DNA of 18,744 bases from Actinomyces sp. (GCF_030530635.1 NZ_JAUMUL010000066.1:1-18744); one strand, 5' to 3'. Numbered from the stretch's first letter, positions 7,322 through 14,718 are shown. Numbers and translations are program-made. The notes: generated from the sequence alone by a model not told the origin.

Positions 7322-8659
7322 TCAGACGATGCCGTGGGCGATCATGACGTCGGCGACGCGGGTGAAGCCGGCGGCGTTGGCACCCAGGACGTAGTCACCG
7401 GGGCGCCCGTAGGTCGCGGCGGCCGCGACGCAGGAGTCGTGGATGTCGGCCATGATGGCTGTCAGCTTGGCCTCGGCGGTGGCGAAGTCCCAGCGGGTGC
7501 GGCCGGCGTTCTGCTCCATCTCCAGGGCGGAGGTGGCCACGCCGCCGGCGTTGGAGGCCTTGCCGGGCGCGTAGAGGATACCGGCGGCCTGGAAGGCCTC
7601 GATGGCCTCCGGGGTGCAGGGCATGTTGGCGCCCTCGGCGACGACGGCGCAGCCGTTACGCAGCAGGGAGGCGGCGGAGGCGGCATCGAGCTCGTTCTGG
7701 GTGGCGCAGGGCAGGGCGACGTCGACCGGGACGTCCCAGGGGCGGCCCTCGGTGACCAGGCGGGCACCGGGACGGCGGGAGGCGTAGTCGGCGACGCGGC
7801 CGCGCTCGACCTCCTTGACCTGCTTGAGCAGCTCGAGGTCCACGCCGGCCTCATCGACCACGTAACCCGAGGAGTCGGAGAAGGTGATGGGCTTGGCGCC
7901 AAGCTGCTGGGCCTTCTCAATGGCGTAGATCGCAACGTTTCCGGCGCCGGAAACGGCGATCTTCTTGCCCTCCAGAGAGTCTCCCTTGGTGGCCAGCATG
8001 GACTGGGCGAACAGGACCGTGCCGTAGCCGGTGGCCTCCGTGCGGACCAGGGAGCCACCCCAGGCCAGACCCTTACCGGTCAGGACACCGGAGTCGTAGC
8101 TGTTGCGCAGGCGCTTGTACTGGCCGAACATGTAGCCGATCTCGCGACCGCCCACGCCGATGTCGCCGGCCGGGACGTCGGTGTCCGGACCGATGTGACG
8201 CGACAGCTCAGTCATGAAGGACTGGCAGAAGCGCATGACCTCGGCGTCTGAACGGCCGTGCGGGTCGAAGTCGGATCCACCCTTGCCGCCGCCGATGCCC
8301 TGACCGGTCAGGGCGTTCTTGAAGATCTGCTCGAAGCCGAGGAACTTGATGATGCCGGCGTTGACGCTCGAGTGGAAGCGCAGTCCGCCCTTGTAGGGGC
8401 CAAGTGCCGAGTTGAACTCAATGCGGAAGCCGCGGTTGACGTGGACTGCGCCGGCGTCGTCCACCCACGGGACGCGGAACATGATCTGCCGCTCGGGCTC
8501 GACGATGCGTTCCAGGAGCCCCGCCTCGGCGTAGTGCGGGTGCTTGGCGATTACGGGACCGAGCGAGTCCAGCACCTCGCGGACGGCCTGGTGGAACTCG
8601 GCCTCCCCGTGGTTGCGGGCAACAACCTGCTCATAAACCTTCTCTACAACGTCCTGCAT
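7322..8659 (-). CDS. gdhA: NADP-type glutamate dehydrogenase
   Basis: This 445-residue cytoplasmic enzyme converts 2-oxoglutarate and ammonium to glutamate and back, linking carbon and nitrogen metabolism. The substrate-binding part contains FRIEFNSALGPYKGGLRFH (Lys90) and the catalytic GGGKGGSDFDP with Lys126. The coenzyme domain begins after TGYG and has the Rossmann motif SGAGNVA near 238-244. Length and motif pattern match the hexameric bacterial GdhA class (about 445-450 residues), mostly NADP-dependent and biosynthetic. The ATG at 8659 follows an AAGGAG ribosome site at 8 nt. It appears to be monocistronic: the upstream cupin gene ends 199 bp away and the gap holds a GlnR-like site. Coenzyme preference is inferred from the class. 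Confidence 0.95.
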   Translation of the reverse strand: MQDVVEKVYEQVVARNHGEAEFHQAVREVLDSLGPVIAKHPHYAEAGLLERIVEPERQIMFRVPWVDDAGAVHVNRGFRIEFNSALGPYKGGLRFHSSVNAGIIKFLGFEQIFKNALTGQGIGGGKGGSDFDPHGRSDAEVMRFCQSFMTELSRHIGPDTDVPAGDIGVGGREIGYMFGQYKRLRNSYDSGVLTGKGLAWGGSLVRTEATGYGTVLFAQSMLATKGDSLEGKKIAVSGAGNVAIYAIEKAQQLGAKPITFSDSSGYVVDEAGVDLELLKQVKEVERGRVADYASRRPGARLVTEGRPWDVPVDVALPCATQNELDAASAASLLRNGCAVVAEGANMPCTPEAIEAFQAAGILYAPGKASNAGGVATSALEMEQNAGRTRWDFATAEAKLTAIMADIHDSCVAAAATYGRPGDYVLGANAAGFTRVADVMIAHGIV

Positions 8660-8799
8660 ACGGTATCTCCTTCACCTATCACCTGGCAGCGGAACATGCC
8701 GATCTGTACGTCGGCGTCCCGTGACTGCGATTACGGCGCAGGAGCACGTCTTCGAGCAGGCGGGCATCCCGCGCTGGGCCCAAGAGTCGCATCCCATGG

Positions 8800-8815
8800 G
8801 TAACTGAGACGAAAC
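8800..8815 (+). promoter_or_regulatory. GlnR-box-like site upstream of gdhA
   Basis: GTAAC-n6-GAAAC at 8800-8815 fits the actinobacterial GlnR half-box pattern gTnAC-n6-GaAAC at all nine fixed positions. A second GTGAC follows at 8823-8827 with 7 rather than 6 spacer bases. The site is about 140 bp before the gdhA start, in a gap where gdhA is the only gene whose 5' end faces it. GlnR controls gdhA in Streptomyces. No glnR gene is in this window, so function is inferred. A CTGAGA/TCTCAG dyad (8804-8822) overlaps it. Confidence 0.5.
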
Positions 8816-8826
8816 ATCTCAGGTGA

Positions 8827-8843
8827 CGGTCAACATGGGACCG
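8827..8843. terminator. Weak hairpin after the cupin gene
   Basis: CGGTC (8827-8831) and GACCG (8839-8843) can form a 5-bp stem with a 7-nt loop, 16 nt past the cupin stop on the minus strand. There is no U-tract. It is only a candidate for the end of the cupin transcript. Confidence 0.25.
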
Positions 8844-8858
8844 GGGCGGGTGCGCGTT

Positions 8859-9296
8859 TCAGAGTGCGGCGTAGGCCAAGTCGTCGACGGGCTCTAGCCA
8901 CTCGTTGGAGGTGTTCTCCCCGGGAACCGCGAGCGCGATGTGGGAGAACCAGGAGTCGGCCTTAGCGCCGTGCCAGTGCTTGACACCGGCGCGAATGAAC
9001 ACCACCGATCCGGGCTCGAGGGAGACCGGTGCCTCGCCCTCCGCCTGGTACCAGCCGGAGCCGGCCGTGCAGATGAGCACTTGGCCGCCGCCGGAGGTGG
9101 CGTGGTGGATGTGCCAGTTGTTGCGGCAGCCGGGTGAGAAGGTGACGTTGTGGACGCCGACGGCACAGTCGGGATCCTCCACGAGGTTCTTCAGAAAGCT
9201 GTCGCCGATGAAGTACTGGGCGAAGGCGGTGTTCAACTCGCCCTTGCCGAAGACGTTCTCGGCGGCGAAGACGGACTCATCAGTGGTGGCGGTCAT
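8859..9296 (-). CDS. Single-domain cupin protein
   Basis: This 145-residue cytoplasmic protein has one cupin beta-barrel. Metal-ligand candidates are His62 and His64 in NNWHIHHATSGGGQ, Gln72, and His107 in AGVKHWHGA. The stretch CRNNWHIHHATSGGGQVLIC and the ending DSWFSHIALAVPGENTSNEW are like cupins that occur alone or fused to carboxymuconolactone-decarboxylase-like domains. The fusion partner is absent here and no catalytic function can be assigned. The ATG at 9296 is chosen because a GGAGAGGAACC ribosome site lies just upstream; the frame stays open to 9419, but that extension is Arg/Gly/Pro-rich and runs into the 23-bp repeats. It is encoded alone, between the repeats and gdhA. Confidence 0.85.
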   Translation of the reverse strand: MTATTDESVFAAENVFGKGELNTAFAQYFIGDSFLKNLVEDPDCAVGVHNVTFSPGCRNNWHIHHATSGGGQVLICTAGSGWYQAEGEAPVSLEPGSVVFIRAGVKHWHGAKADSWFSHIALAVPGENTSNEWLEPVDDLAYAAL

Positions 9297-9391
9297 GCCG
9301 GTTCCTCTCCCGCGGCCCGGGCGGTCGCGCACCCCCAGGTTAGGTGCCGCTCCAGGTCGCAGCCAGGCCCCCGGCGGACTCCCCATCCCCC

Positions 9392-9469
9392 ACCGAGATC
9401 GGTAGATCTTACGTACCAAGGTCGGTAGATCTTACGTGCCGAGGTCGGTAGATCTTACGTACCGAGGTC
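9392..9469 (+). repeat. Tandem 23-bp repeat, three units
   Basis: Three consecutive 23-bp units start at 9401, 9424 and 9447. Each has GGTAGATCTTACGTRCC followed by RAGGTC, with single-base differences. A 9-bp tail of a preceding unit (9392-9400) and a decayed start of a following one (9470-9477) flank them. Each unit contains the palindromes AGATCT and, in two units, TACGTA, and ends in GGTA/TACC symmetry. There are no spacers, so this is not a CRISPR array. Another copy lies at 17908-17930 in the same orientation. The array sits upstream of the cupin gene and just before a doubtful membrane ORF. Confidence 0.85.
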
Positions 9470-9476
9470 CGTCGAT

Positions 9477-9956
9477 GTGGCGGCGGCATATTCGAACTCG
9501 ACCATTCTTCTGTGCATTCTCGGCCTTGTCTCCTGCTTCGTGCTCCTGGACACGGAAGCGCTGCGCGCCGCCATTTGGGGGGGGGCGGCCTTGGCCGCCG
9601 TCACGCTCACCGCCTCGCTAGTTACCTGGACAATCCTGTATGGGCTGTGGCCGATTGAGTACGTCTGGTGGACGCGAGGGTGGGTTGTCAGTTTCGCGTT
9701 CGGGGTCGTCCCCCTCCGCGCCATCCGTGATCTGACCAACAACATCAATGACAGCATCTGCTTCCGGTACGCGGTTCACACCCAATCGGACTCTTCCGGT
9801 TTGTGGGCGTGGCGGCTGGTGGCGCTGCCGGCCTGGTGGGTTGGGTGCTGGTGGGTGTTGGTGGTGTGTACCCGGGGCTTCCGCCGTGAGGCGGAATGTC
9901 CGAATTCGGCACAAAGGCCGTCGACGACCGCTGGCGCCATTTCAGAAACCGCATGA
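9477..9956 (+). CDS. Doubtful membrane protein, possibly a gene remnant
   Basis: A 159-residue frame opens with GTG at 9477 directly behind the 23-bp repeats. Residues about 8-24 (TILLCILGLVSCFVLL) and about 30-57 are strongly hydrophobic, and the next part (about 60-95) also reads like membrane protein. The third-position bias is fairly natural up to about 9780. After that the sequence becomes GT-rich and the peptide (AWRLVALPAWWVGCWWVLVV) looks like read-through of non-coding DNA. There is no ribosome binding site, and the frame is closed upstream by a TAG inside the repeat array. The best reading is a truncated 5'-less membrane gene whose neighbourhood was rearranged by repeats; a real small gene is less likely. 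No family was recognised. Confidence 0.35.
   Translation: MAAAYSNSTILLCILGLVSCFVLLDTEALRAAIWGGAALAAVTLTASLVTWTILYGLWPIEYVWWTRGWVVSFAFGVVPLRAIRDLTNNINDSICFRYAVHTQSDSSGLWAWRLVALPAWWVGCWWVLVVCTRGFRREAECPNSAQRPSTTAGAISETA
9879..9909. other. Perfect hairpin followed by EcoRI-core palindrome
   Basis: TTCCGCC-GTGA-GGCGGAA (9879-9896) is a perfect 7-bp stem with a 4-nt loop. CCGAATTCGG (9900-9909), a perfect 10-bp palindrome, follows after 3 bp. They lie at the end of a GT-rich tract. They may be part of a dispersed intergenic repeat or a U-less terminator; neither is shown. Confidence 0.45.
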
Positions 9957-10178
9957 TTCCAACGTTCTACCCGCGGCCGCCAACGACGTCGGAGTCGTTT
10001 GTGCCGATCCTGGACACTTCGGGCCGCTACGCACGTCTGGGGCGGTCCAAGTGCAGCCCGGCGGTCCAACCTCACCCGCACTACCGCCTCTTGGGCGGTC
10101 CCCGGCTCGTCCCCTCCGGCCAGTCGGCCGGCAGCCGTCGGCTCACCCCAAGACCGCGAAGGGCACTGCCCGGTGCGC
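9957..10178. other. Intergenic stretch after the PIN toxin gene
   Basis: I see no gene in these 222 bp. ACCGCC-TCTTG-GGCGGT (10083-10099) could form a 6-bp stem-loop about 80 bp past the toxin stop codon on the minus strand, without a U-tract, and could mark the end of that operon. Confidence 0.4.
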
Positions 10179-10604
10179 TTATCCGACCGTGACTACCTCG
10201 ACGGCGACTCCGACCGCCTCATATGTTCCCCTCGCACGTGCGTCCCTGGTGGCAAGCAATGCGCCATGCTCAAGTGCCGCGAGGGCGACCAGGCCGTCGT
10301 AGACGGCACCGCCGGCGATTCCAAGGCCAGCCAATCGCCGGTGCGCTGTGATCGCCGAATTCGCAGAAAGGGCGAGCACCTCCGGGAAACGGTCATCAAT
10401 AAGCGCGACCGCATCTTCGGCGGAAACACGCGCGTCTCCGGGCAGCCGCGTCAGCACCGCATAGGTCTCCGCCAGGGCGTGCCCACTGAGGCTCAGCCGC
10501 CGCCCCCTCGCCCAGTCACGCACCGGGCGGTGCGCCTCATGGGAGGCGACCAGCAGAGGAATGGCAACACTCGTGTCGACGGCTATGCGCGCAGCGGCGT
10601 TCAC
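10179..10604 (-). CDS. vapC: PIN-domain toxin of an AbrB/PIN toxin-antitoxin pair
   Basis: This 141-residue VapC-like protein is predicted to be a Mg-dependent RNase that blocks translation when free of its antitoxin. The PIN acidic residues are in place: Asp10 in AVDTSVA, Glu46 in ALAETYAVLTR, Asp103 in VYDGLVALAA and Asp121 in ATRDARA. The length is normal. The start is GTG at 10604, overlapping the antitoxin stop by 4 bp (GTGA), and the frame MNAAARIAVDTS fits the family's first strand. It is coupled to the AbrB-type antitoxin upstream. RNA target and toxicity cannot be read from sequence. Confidence 0.88.
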   Translation of the reverse strand: MNAAARIAVDTSVAIPLLVASHEAHRPVRDWARGRRLSLSGHALAETYAVLTRLPGDARVSAEDAVALIDDRFPEVLALSANSAITAHRRLAGLGIAGGAVYDGLVALAALEHGALLATRDARARGTYEAVGVAVEVVTVG

Positions 10605-10840
10605 CTTCGGCCACCATCGATCAGTGCGAACATCACATCATCGGTGACTGGAGTCTGCGAGGTGGCGACCAGGCGCCCGTCCTCGCCACGCTCCACCCGC
10701 GCGGTACGCCCCCCAGGAGTCAACTGCACGCCGGCACCATAGGGAGACACATCGACCTTCGTGCCCGGCAGTAATCCAAGCGAATCCCGCAGGCTCTTCG
10801 GCAGGAGGATGCGTCCGCCCGAATCGATCATCAGCTCCAT
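10601..10840 (-). CDS. vapB: AbrB/MazE-fold antitoxin
   Basis: This 79-residue protein has an N-terminal SpoVT-AbrB swapped-hairpin DNA-binding domain (about 1-47: MELMIDSGGRILLPKSLRDSLGLLPGTKVDV). A short C-terminal tail (about 55-79) would bind and neutralise the PIN toxin encoded downstream. Such antitoxins normally repress their own operon with the toxin as co-repressor. The ATG at 10840 has no Shine-Dalgarno sequence but has TAATGT exactly 6 nt before it, which suggests leaderless translation. The 90-bp gap behind it separates it from the permease gene, which is transcribed towards it. Confidence 0.88.
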   Translation of the reverse strand: MELMIDSGGRILLPKSLRDSLGLLPGTKVDVSPYGAGVQLTPGGRTARVERGEDGRLVATSQTPVTDDVMFALIDGGRR

Positions 10841-10846
10841 GGGACG

Positions 10847-10852
10847 ACATTA
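10847..10852 (-). promoter_or_regulatory. Candidate -10 box of a leaderless vapB transcript
   Basis: On the minus strand TAATGT lies 6 nt before the vapB ATG and there is no purine-rich ribosome site. A start 7 nt after the -10 would be the A of the ATG. No good -35 was found at 16-18 bp, so this is weaker than the similar promoter at 15770-15798. Confidence 0.4.
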
Positions 10853-10929
10853 CCATCGCAGTCCCATTTCATTGAGGGGCGTTCGCACGGACACGGCACT
10901 GCTGCCGTAGCCGCCGGGGTGGCGGGACT

Positions 10930-12300
10930 TCAGACGACCAGCCAGATGGCACCGGTGAGCAGGAACCCGGTGAGCCCGCCAATGGTCGACAAGACAGTCC
11001 ACTTCTTCAGGCCGTCCTTTACGGACAGCCCCATGTACTTGGTGACGATCCAGAAGCCGGAGTCATTGATGTGGGAGAACCCCAGGGCGCCACAGCCGAT
11101 CGCCATCTGAATCAGGACCACCTGGAGTGGTGAGTAGCCGCCGCCCGCAACCGCATCCGACAGCAGCCCGGCCGCCGTCAGGATCGCCACCGTCGCCGAG
11201 CCCTGCGATGCCCGCAGCGCCGCAGAGATCACGAAGGCGGTCAGCAGAATCGGCATATGCGCGGTCACCAGCGCCTGCGCGAGGGCGTCACCGATACCGC
11301 TGGCCACCAGGACTCCGGCGAACACTCCCCCGGCGCCGGTCACGAACACAATGGTCGCTACATCGGGAAGCGCGGAGTCGAGGACCTTGCCGCGCTGTTC
11401 CAGGGACCACCCCTGCTGACGGCCGATGATGAAGTAGGCCAGCAGCACGGCGGTCAGCAGCGCCGTCGTCGAGGCGCCGAGGAACCCGAGCACGGCGTGC
11501 GCCGGAGAGCCTACATCCGCCAGCATCTGGCCGACGGTGCCGACCATGATCTGCGCGATCGGCTCGAGAATCAGGAATACGACCGTTCCGGGGCCGGTGG
11601 CGTGGGCTCGCGGGATCGCCCCGCCGGGCGTGTAGGTGGATTCGGCGACCTCGGTGGCACTGCCCAGCGGGGTCCGCCCCAGCGGTACGGCCTCCAGACC
11701 CATGCGCTTGGAGGCGAAGTAGACCACGACCGCCACCAACGCACACACCGGCAGGGCCAACAGCATCAGCAGTCCGACGTCGACGCCCAGAGTGGCGGCC
11801 GAGGCGACCGGACCCGGATGGGGCGGCAGAACCACGTGCAGGGCCATCATGGTCGCCGCCACCGGCAGGCCGATTTTGAGCGGATTGATCTTCGCGATGG
11901 ACGCGAAGCCGAAGACGATCGGCGCCAGGATGATGAAGCCGACGTCGAAGAAGATCGGAATGCCGAGGATGAAGGCGGCGGCGACCACCGCCGCGATCAC
12001 GCGTTCACGTCCCAGCATGCGGGTGAAGCGCTCGGCCAGTATCTCGGCGCCGCCGGCGGCCTCAATGACCCTGCCCAGCATGGCCCCCAGGCCGACGACC
12101 ATGGCCACGGACCCGAGAGTCCTGCCCATGCCGTCGATCATGGTCTGGACCACGTCCCCGATCGGGATGCGCGCCGCCAGGGCGAGCACCATGGACACCA
12201 GGATCATGGCCACGAAGGCGCTCATCTTGGCCTTGATGACCAGTACCAGCAGAACCGCGATCGCCGCGACGGCCAGTATCAACAGGACGGTAGTGGACAT
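10930..12300 (-). CDS. GntP-family acid-sugar permease
   Basis: This 456-residue inner-membrane H+ symporter of the gluconate/GntP family has about 12 hydrophobic segments along its length. Family stretches include GMGRTLGSVAMVVGLGAMLG (about 57-76), GIPIFFDVGFIIL (113-125) and ALHVVLPPHPGPVASA (153-168), the last being the GntP signature. The ending SHINDSGFWIV...GLSVKDGLKKWTV is also typical. The ATG at 12300 is only 10 bp behind the dehydrogenase stop with GAGGGCG as ribosome site, so it is the last gene of the acid-sugar operon. GntP proteins beside DUF1537 kinases (like YgbN in E. coli) are thought to import four-carbon or similar sugar acids rather than gluconate. The exact substrate is unknown. 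Confidence 0.9.
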   Translation of the reverse strand: MSTTVLLILAVAAIAVLLVLVIKAKMSAFVAMILVSMVLALAARIPIGDVVQTMIDGMGRTLGSVAMVVGLGAMLGRVIEAAGGAEILAERFTRMLGRERVIAAVVAAAFILGIPIFFDVGFIILAPIVFGFASIAKINPLKIGLPVAATMMALHVVLPPHPGPVASAATLGVDVGLLMLLALPVCALVAVVVYFASKRMGLEAVPLGRTPLGSATEVAESTYTPGGAIPRAHATGPGTVVFLILEPIAQIMVGTVGQMLADVGSPAHAVLGFLGASTTALLTAVLLAYFIIGRQQGWSLEQRGKVLDSALPDVATIVFVTGAGGVFAGVLVASGIGDALAQALVTAHMPILLTAFVISAALRASQGSATVAILTAAGLLSDAVAGGGYSPLQVVLIQMAIGCGALGFSHINDSGFWIVTKYMGLSVKDGLKKWTVLSTIGGLTGFLLTGAIWLVV

Positions 12301-12310
12301 GGTTTCGCCC

Positions 12311-13198
12311 TCAGTCCCGCTCGGGCGCGATCACGGTTATGACCGTGGAGTCGTCCTGCGCCCCCAGGCCGCGCCGGGCACCCTGCAGATACAGCTGCTC
12401 CGCGGCCGCGGCAACAGGCGTGGACAACCCGACCGACTTGGCAGCGGCGGTGACGATGCCCATGTCCTTCACGAAGATGTCGAGCCGGGAGCGCACCTCG
12501 GGGCCGTCCGCGTCGTAGGCCTGCAGCATGCGCTGCCCGCGGTCACCGAGCATGAAGGACTCGGCGGCACCGGCCATGAGCGCCTTCAGGGCCGCCTCAA
12601 CATCCAGGCCGAGGGCACGAGCCAGGGCCAGTGCCTCACCGGCGGCGGCAATGTGCACGCCGCACAGGAGCTGGTTGACGGTCTTCATGGACTGGCCGTA
12701 ACCGGGCTCGTCGCCCACACGCACCAGGGTGGAGGACATCGCCTCGAGCACATCCGCGGTCGCTGCCCAGGCCCGGTCATCGGCGCCGACGACGACGAGC
12801 AGGTCGCCGTCTCCGGCGCGCACCGGCCCGCCGGAGACCGGGGCGTCCACCAGCAGCAGACCCATTTCCTGCAGGCGGCCGGCTACCGCCTCCACACCGG
12901 CTCCGCCCACGGTGGAGGTGAGCAGGACGGCGGCGCCGGGGCGCATGGAAGCGGCGATGCCGTCCGGGCCGAACAACAGTTCCTCCAGCTGCACCTGGTT
13001 GCGGACGGCGACCAGGACGACGTCGGCGTCGGCGACGGCCTCGGCCGCCGAGGTCGCGGGCACGACCCCGGCCTGCTGGGCGAGGGCGAGGCGTTCGGCG
13101 GCGATGTCGAAGCCGCGGACGGTGAAGTTCTGGGACAGGTTGGTGGCCATGGGCAGGCCCATGGCGCCCAGTCCGAGGACGGCGACGGTGGTGGTCAT
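12311..13198 (-). CDS. 3-hydroxyacid dehydrogenase, LtnD/YgbJ-like
   Basis: This 295-residue NAD-dependent oxidoreductase of the beta-hydroxyacid dehydrogenase family has a Rossmann domain starting VLGLGAMGLPMATNL (7-21), the substrate loop DAPVSGGPVRAGDGDL (118-133), the catalytic lysine Lys172 in GQSMKTVNQLL and the C-terminal KDMGIV (244-249). With a DUF1537 kinase and a GntP permease, it is likely to oxidise a sugar acid such as L-threonate or D-erythronate to the oxo acid that the kinase phosphorylates. The ATG at 13198 was chosen for its AGGAG ribosome site 8 nt upstream; an upstream in-frame extension to 13408 overlaps the kinase gene and has an unnatural Arg/Pro-rich composition. Tartronate-semialdehyde reductase-like activity is an alternative. 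Confidence 0.88.
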   Translation of the reverse strand: MTTTVAVLGLGAMGLPMATNLSQNFTVRGFDIAAERLALAQQAGVVPATSAAEAVADADVVLVAVRNQVQLEELLFGPDGIAASMRPGAAVLLTSTVGGAGVEAVAGRLQEMGLLLVDAPVSGGPVRAGDGDLLVVVGADDRAWAATADVLEAMSSTLVRVGDEPGYGQSMKTVNQLLCGVHIAAAGEALALARALGLDVEAALKALMAGAAESFMLGDRGQRMLQAYDADGPEVRSRLDIFVKDMGIVTAAAKSVGLSTPVAAAAEQLYLQGARRGLGAQDDSTVITVIAPERD

Positions 13199-13223
13199 GA
13201 TGAGATCTCCTTTGATCGGTTGT

Positions 13224-13286
13224 GGGGCAACTGCCCCGGAGTGTTTGGAAGTCGGGATCGGTGGAGGACCCGCCGGGTGGGGCGGG
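13224..13286. other. Two GC-rich hairpins between kinase and dehydrogenase
   Basis: CCCGCC-GGGTGG-GGCGGG (13269-13286) begins 14 nt past the kinase stop, and GGGGCA-AC-TGCCCC (13224-13237) lies just before the dehydrogenase ribosome site. The 101-bp gap is otherwise empty. They could stabilise or partly terminate the operon mRNA between the two genes. No U-tract follows either one. Confidence 0.4.
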
Positions 13287-13299
13287 CAGGTGTTGGTGG

Positions 13300-14718
13300 T
13301 CAGGCGTTGAGGGTGCCTACGACGGCGGTGAGTGAGTTCTCGTCGCCGACGTTGCCGGCGAACACGATGTAGGGGATGCCGGCTGCGGGGCCGTCCTGCG
13401 GTTCCCACAACGAGACGATGCCGGGCAGCATGGGGCCGCGGACCAGCGCCCGGCGCATGCCCAGTCCGCGGGAGGCGACGTCGGAGGAGGTGATACCGCC
13501 TTTGGCGATGACGAATCGGGGGCAGCGGGCGGCGACGATGCGTTGGACGATTTCGACGACGGCGGCCGAGACGCGGCGGGCGAATTCGAGGGATTCGTCC
13601 GCGTCTCGTCCGGCCACGAAGGCGCCGCCGCGGCGGACCACCACGTTGCCCTCACGCAGCGCGGCGGCCGCCTGTTCGGCGACCTGCCTGACGTGGGCGT
13701 CGCGCCGATCGGCGTCGAGCACGGCGGGCACGTCAATAACTATTTCGGGCGTGCCGGTGGCCGCACGCAATCCGTCGACTTGGCGCCCGGTCAGGCCCAC
13801 ATGCGAGCCCACCACGATCAGGCCTCCGGCCGCGTCGGAGGCGGGGGCGAAGTCGGCCGGACGGGCCTGCTCGGGGGTGAGCGGCGCATGCGGCACCTGC
13901 CCGATGCGTGCCCGGACGAAGGGCGGGCCGACGCGGTAGACGAAGTTCGCGCCGGCCGCCTCCGCCCGCTGGAGGGCGCGGGCGAGCAGCAGCAGGTCGT
14001 TCTCCTCCACGCAGTCGACTGCGATCGGCGTGCGGTTGTGCACGGAGGCGAGCCGGGCGACGACGGCGTCCTCGTCGCTGCGCAGGGTGGCCAGGTCGAT
14101 GACGACGACGTCCTGCGCCCGGGTGGCACCTGCTGTCTTCTCCTCGACCCACTCGGGCAGGTAGGAGGCCCGGTAGCCGAAGGTCTTGTCGGCGGCGAAC
14201 TCGGTGTCTCCGACGGGCACGAAACCGGTCTGTGCGCTGCCGGCGTAGTGGGTGCCGTGCACGGTGATGCGCCCGGCGTCTGGGAAGGCCGGGGACAGGA
14301 TGACGCCGTCCACCTTGGTGTCGGCGTGTTCCAGCAGGTTGGCTATGGTGTCGGGCTCCAGTGGGAAGTGGCCGCGCAGTGTGGAGTCGGAGCGGGAGAC
14401 GAAGGTGATCTCCCTGCCGACCGACTCGGCTGAGGCCAGGGCGTTGGACACCACCTCGGTATTGACGCGGGCGGCCGCCTCGGGGTCGAGGCTGCGCGAG
14501 TTGGTCATTACGTAAACGGCGCTGGCGCCGGTGGCGAGGGCCCACGCCAGGTCCTCGACCTCCCATCCGGTTACCACCGGCAGGTCGGCGACCGACTGGG
14601 TGCCGGTGGGGTCGTCGTCGAGGACGACCAGCGCCCTGGTCAGGGCGGCGGATACTTGTGCCGGGTCCACGGCCTGACCGGCGGGGATGCCCGCGGTGAG
14701 TTCGTCCAGGGTCTTCAT
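13300..14718 (-). CDS. DUF1537 four-carbon acid sugar kinase family protein
   Basis: This 472-residue cytoplasmic kinase would phosphorylate the oxo-sugar acid made by the dehydrogenase. N-terminal substrate-binding domain: VLDDDPTGTQSV (32-43), MTNSRSL (71-77), FVSRSDSTLRGHFPLE (106-121) and LSPAFPDAGR (141-150). C-terminal nucleotide-binding domain: VVGSHVGLTGRQ (302-313), FVIAKGGITSSDVA (402-415) and FAGNVGDENSL (453-463). OtnK/DtnK-type enzymes are about 390-430 residues; this longer DDDPTGTQ subgroup may act on a different acid sugar. The ATG at 14718 has an AAAGGAG ribosome site 7 nt upstream. It lies 95 bp after the regulator with no operator-like palindrome in between, suggesting read-through from the regulator promoter. 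The aldolase and isomerase genes that normally accompany it are absent. Confidence 0.9.
   Translation of the reverse strand: MKTLDELTAGIPAGQAVDPAQVSAALTRALVVLDDDPTGTQSVADLPVVTGWEVEDLAWALATGASAVYVMTNSRSLDPEAAARVNTEVVSNALASAESVGREITFVSRSDSTLRGHFPLEPDTIANLLEHADTKVDGVILSPAFPDAGRITVHGTHYAGSAQTGFVPVGDTEFAADKTFGYRASYLPEWVEEKTAGATRAQDVVVIDLATLRSDEDAVVARLASVHNRTPIAVDCVEENDLLLLARALQRAEAAGANFVYRVGPPFVRARIGQVPHAPLTPEQARPADFAPASDAAGGLIVVGSHVGLTGRQVDGLRAATGTPEIVIDVPAVLDADRRDAHVRQVAEQAAAALREGNVVVRRGGAFVAGRDADESLEFARRVSAAVVEIVQRIVAARCPRFVIAKGGITSSDVASRGLGMRRALVRGPMLPGIVSLWEPQDGPAAGIPYIVFAGNVGDENSLTAVVGTLNA

Noticed and set aside
9297..9419. 41-residue N-terminal extension of the cupin
   Set aside because: It is Arg/Gly/Pro-rich, runs into the tandem repeats, and a strong ribosome site precedes the ATG at 9296.
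9392..9469. CRISPR array
   Set aside because: The 23-bp units are directly adjacent with no spacers, and no cas gene is present.
11257..13372. Long plus-strand frames (361 and 526 codons) opposite the permease and dehydrogenase genes
   Set aside because: Both are antisense to genes with full family motifs, and their own translations show no domain.
13199..13408. 70-residue N-terminal extension of the dehydrogenase
   Set aside because: It overlaps the kinase gene, and the Rossmann motif begins right after the ATG at 13198, which has its own ribosome site.
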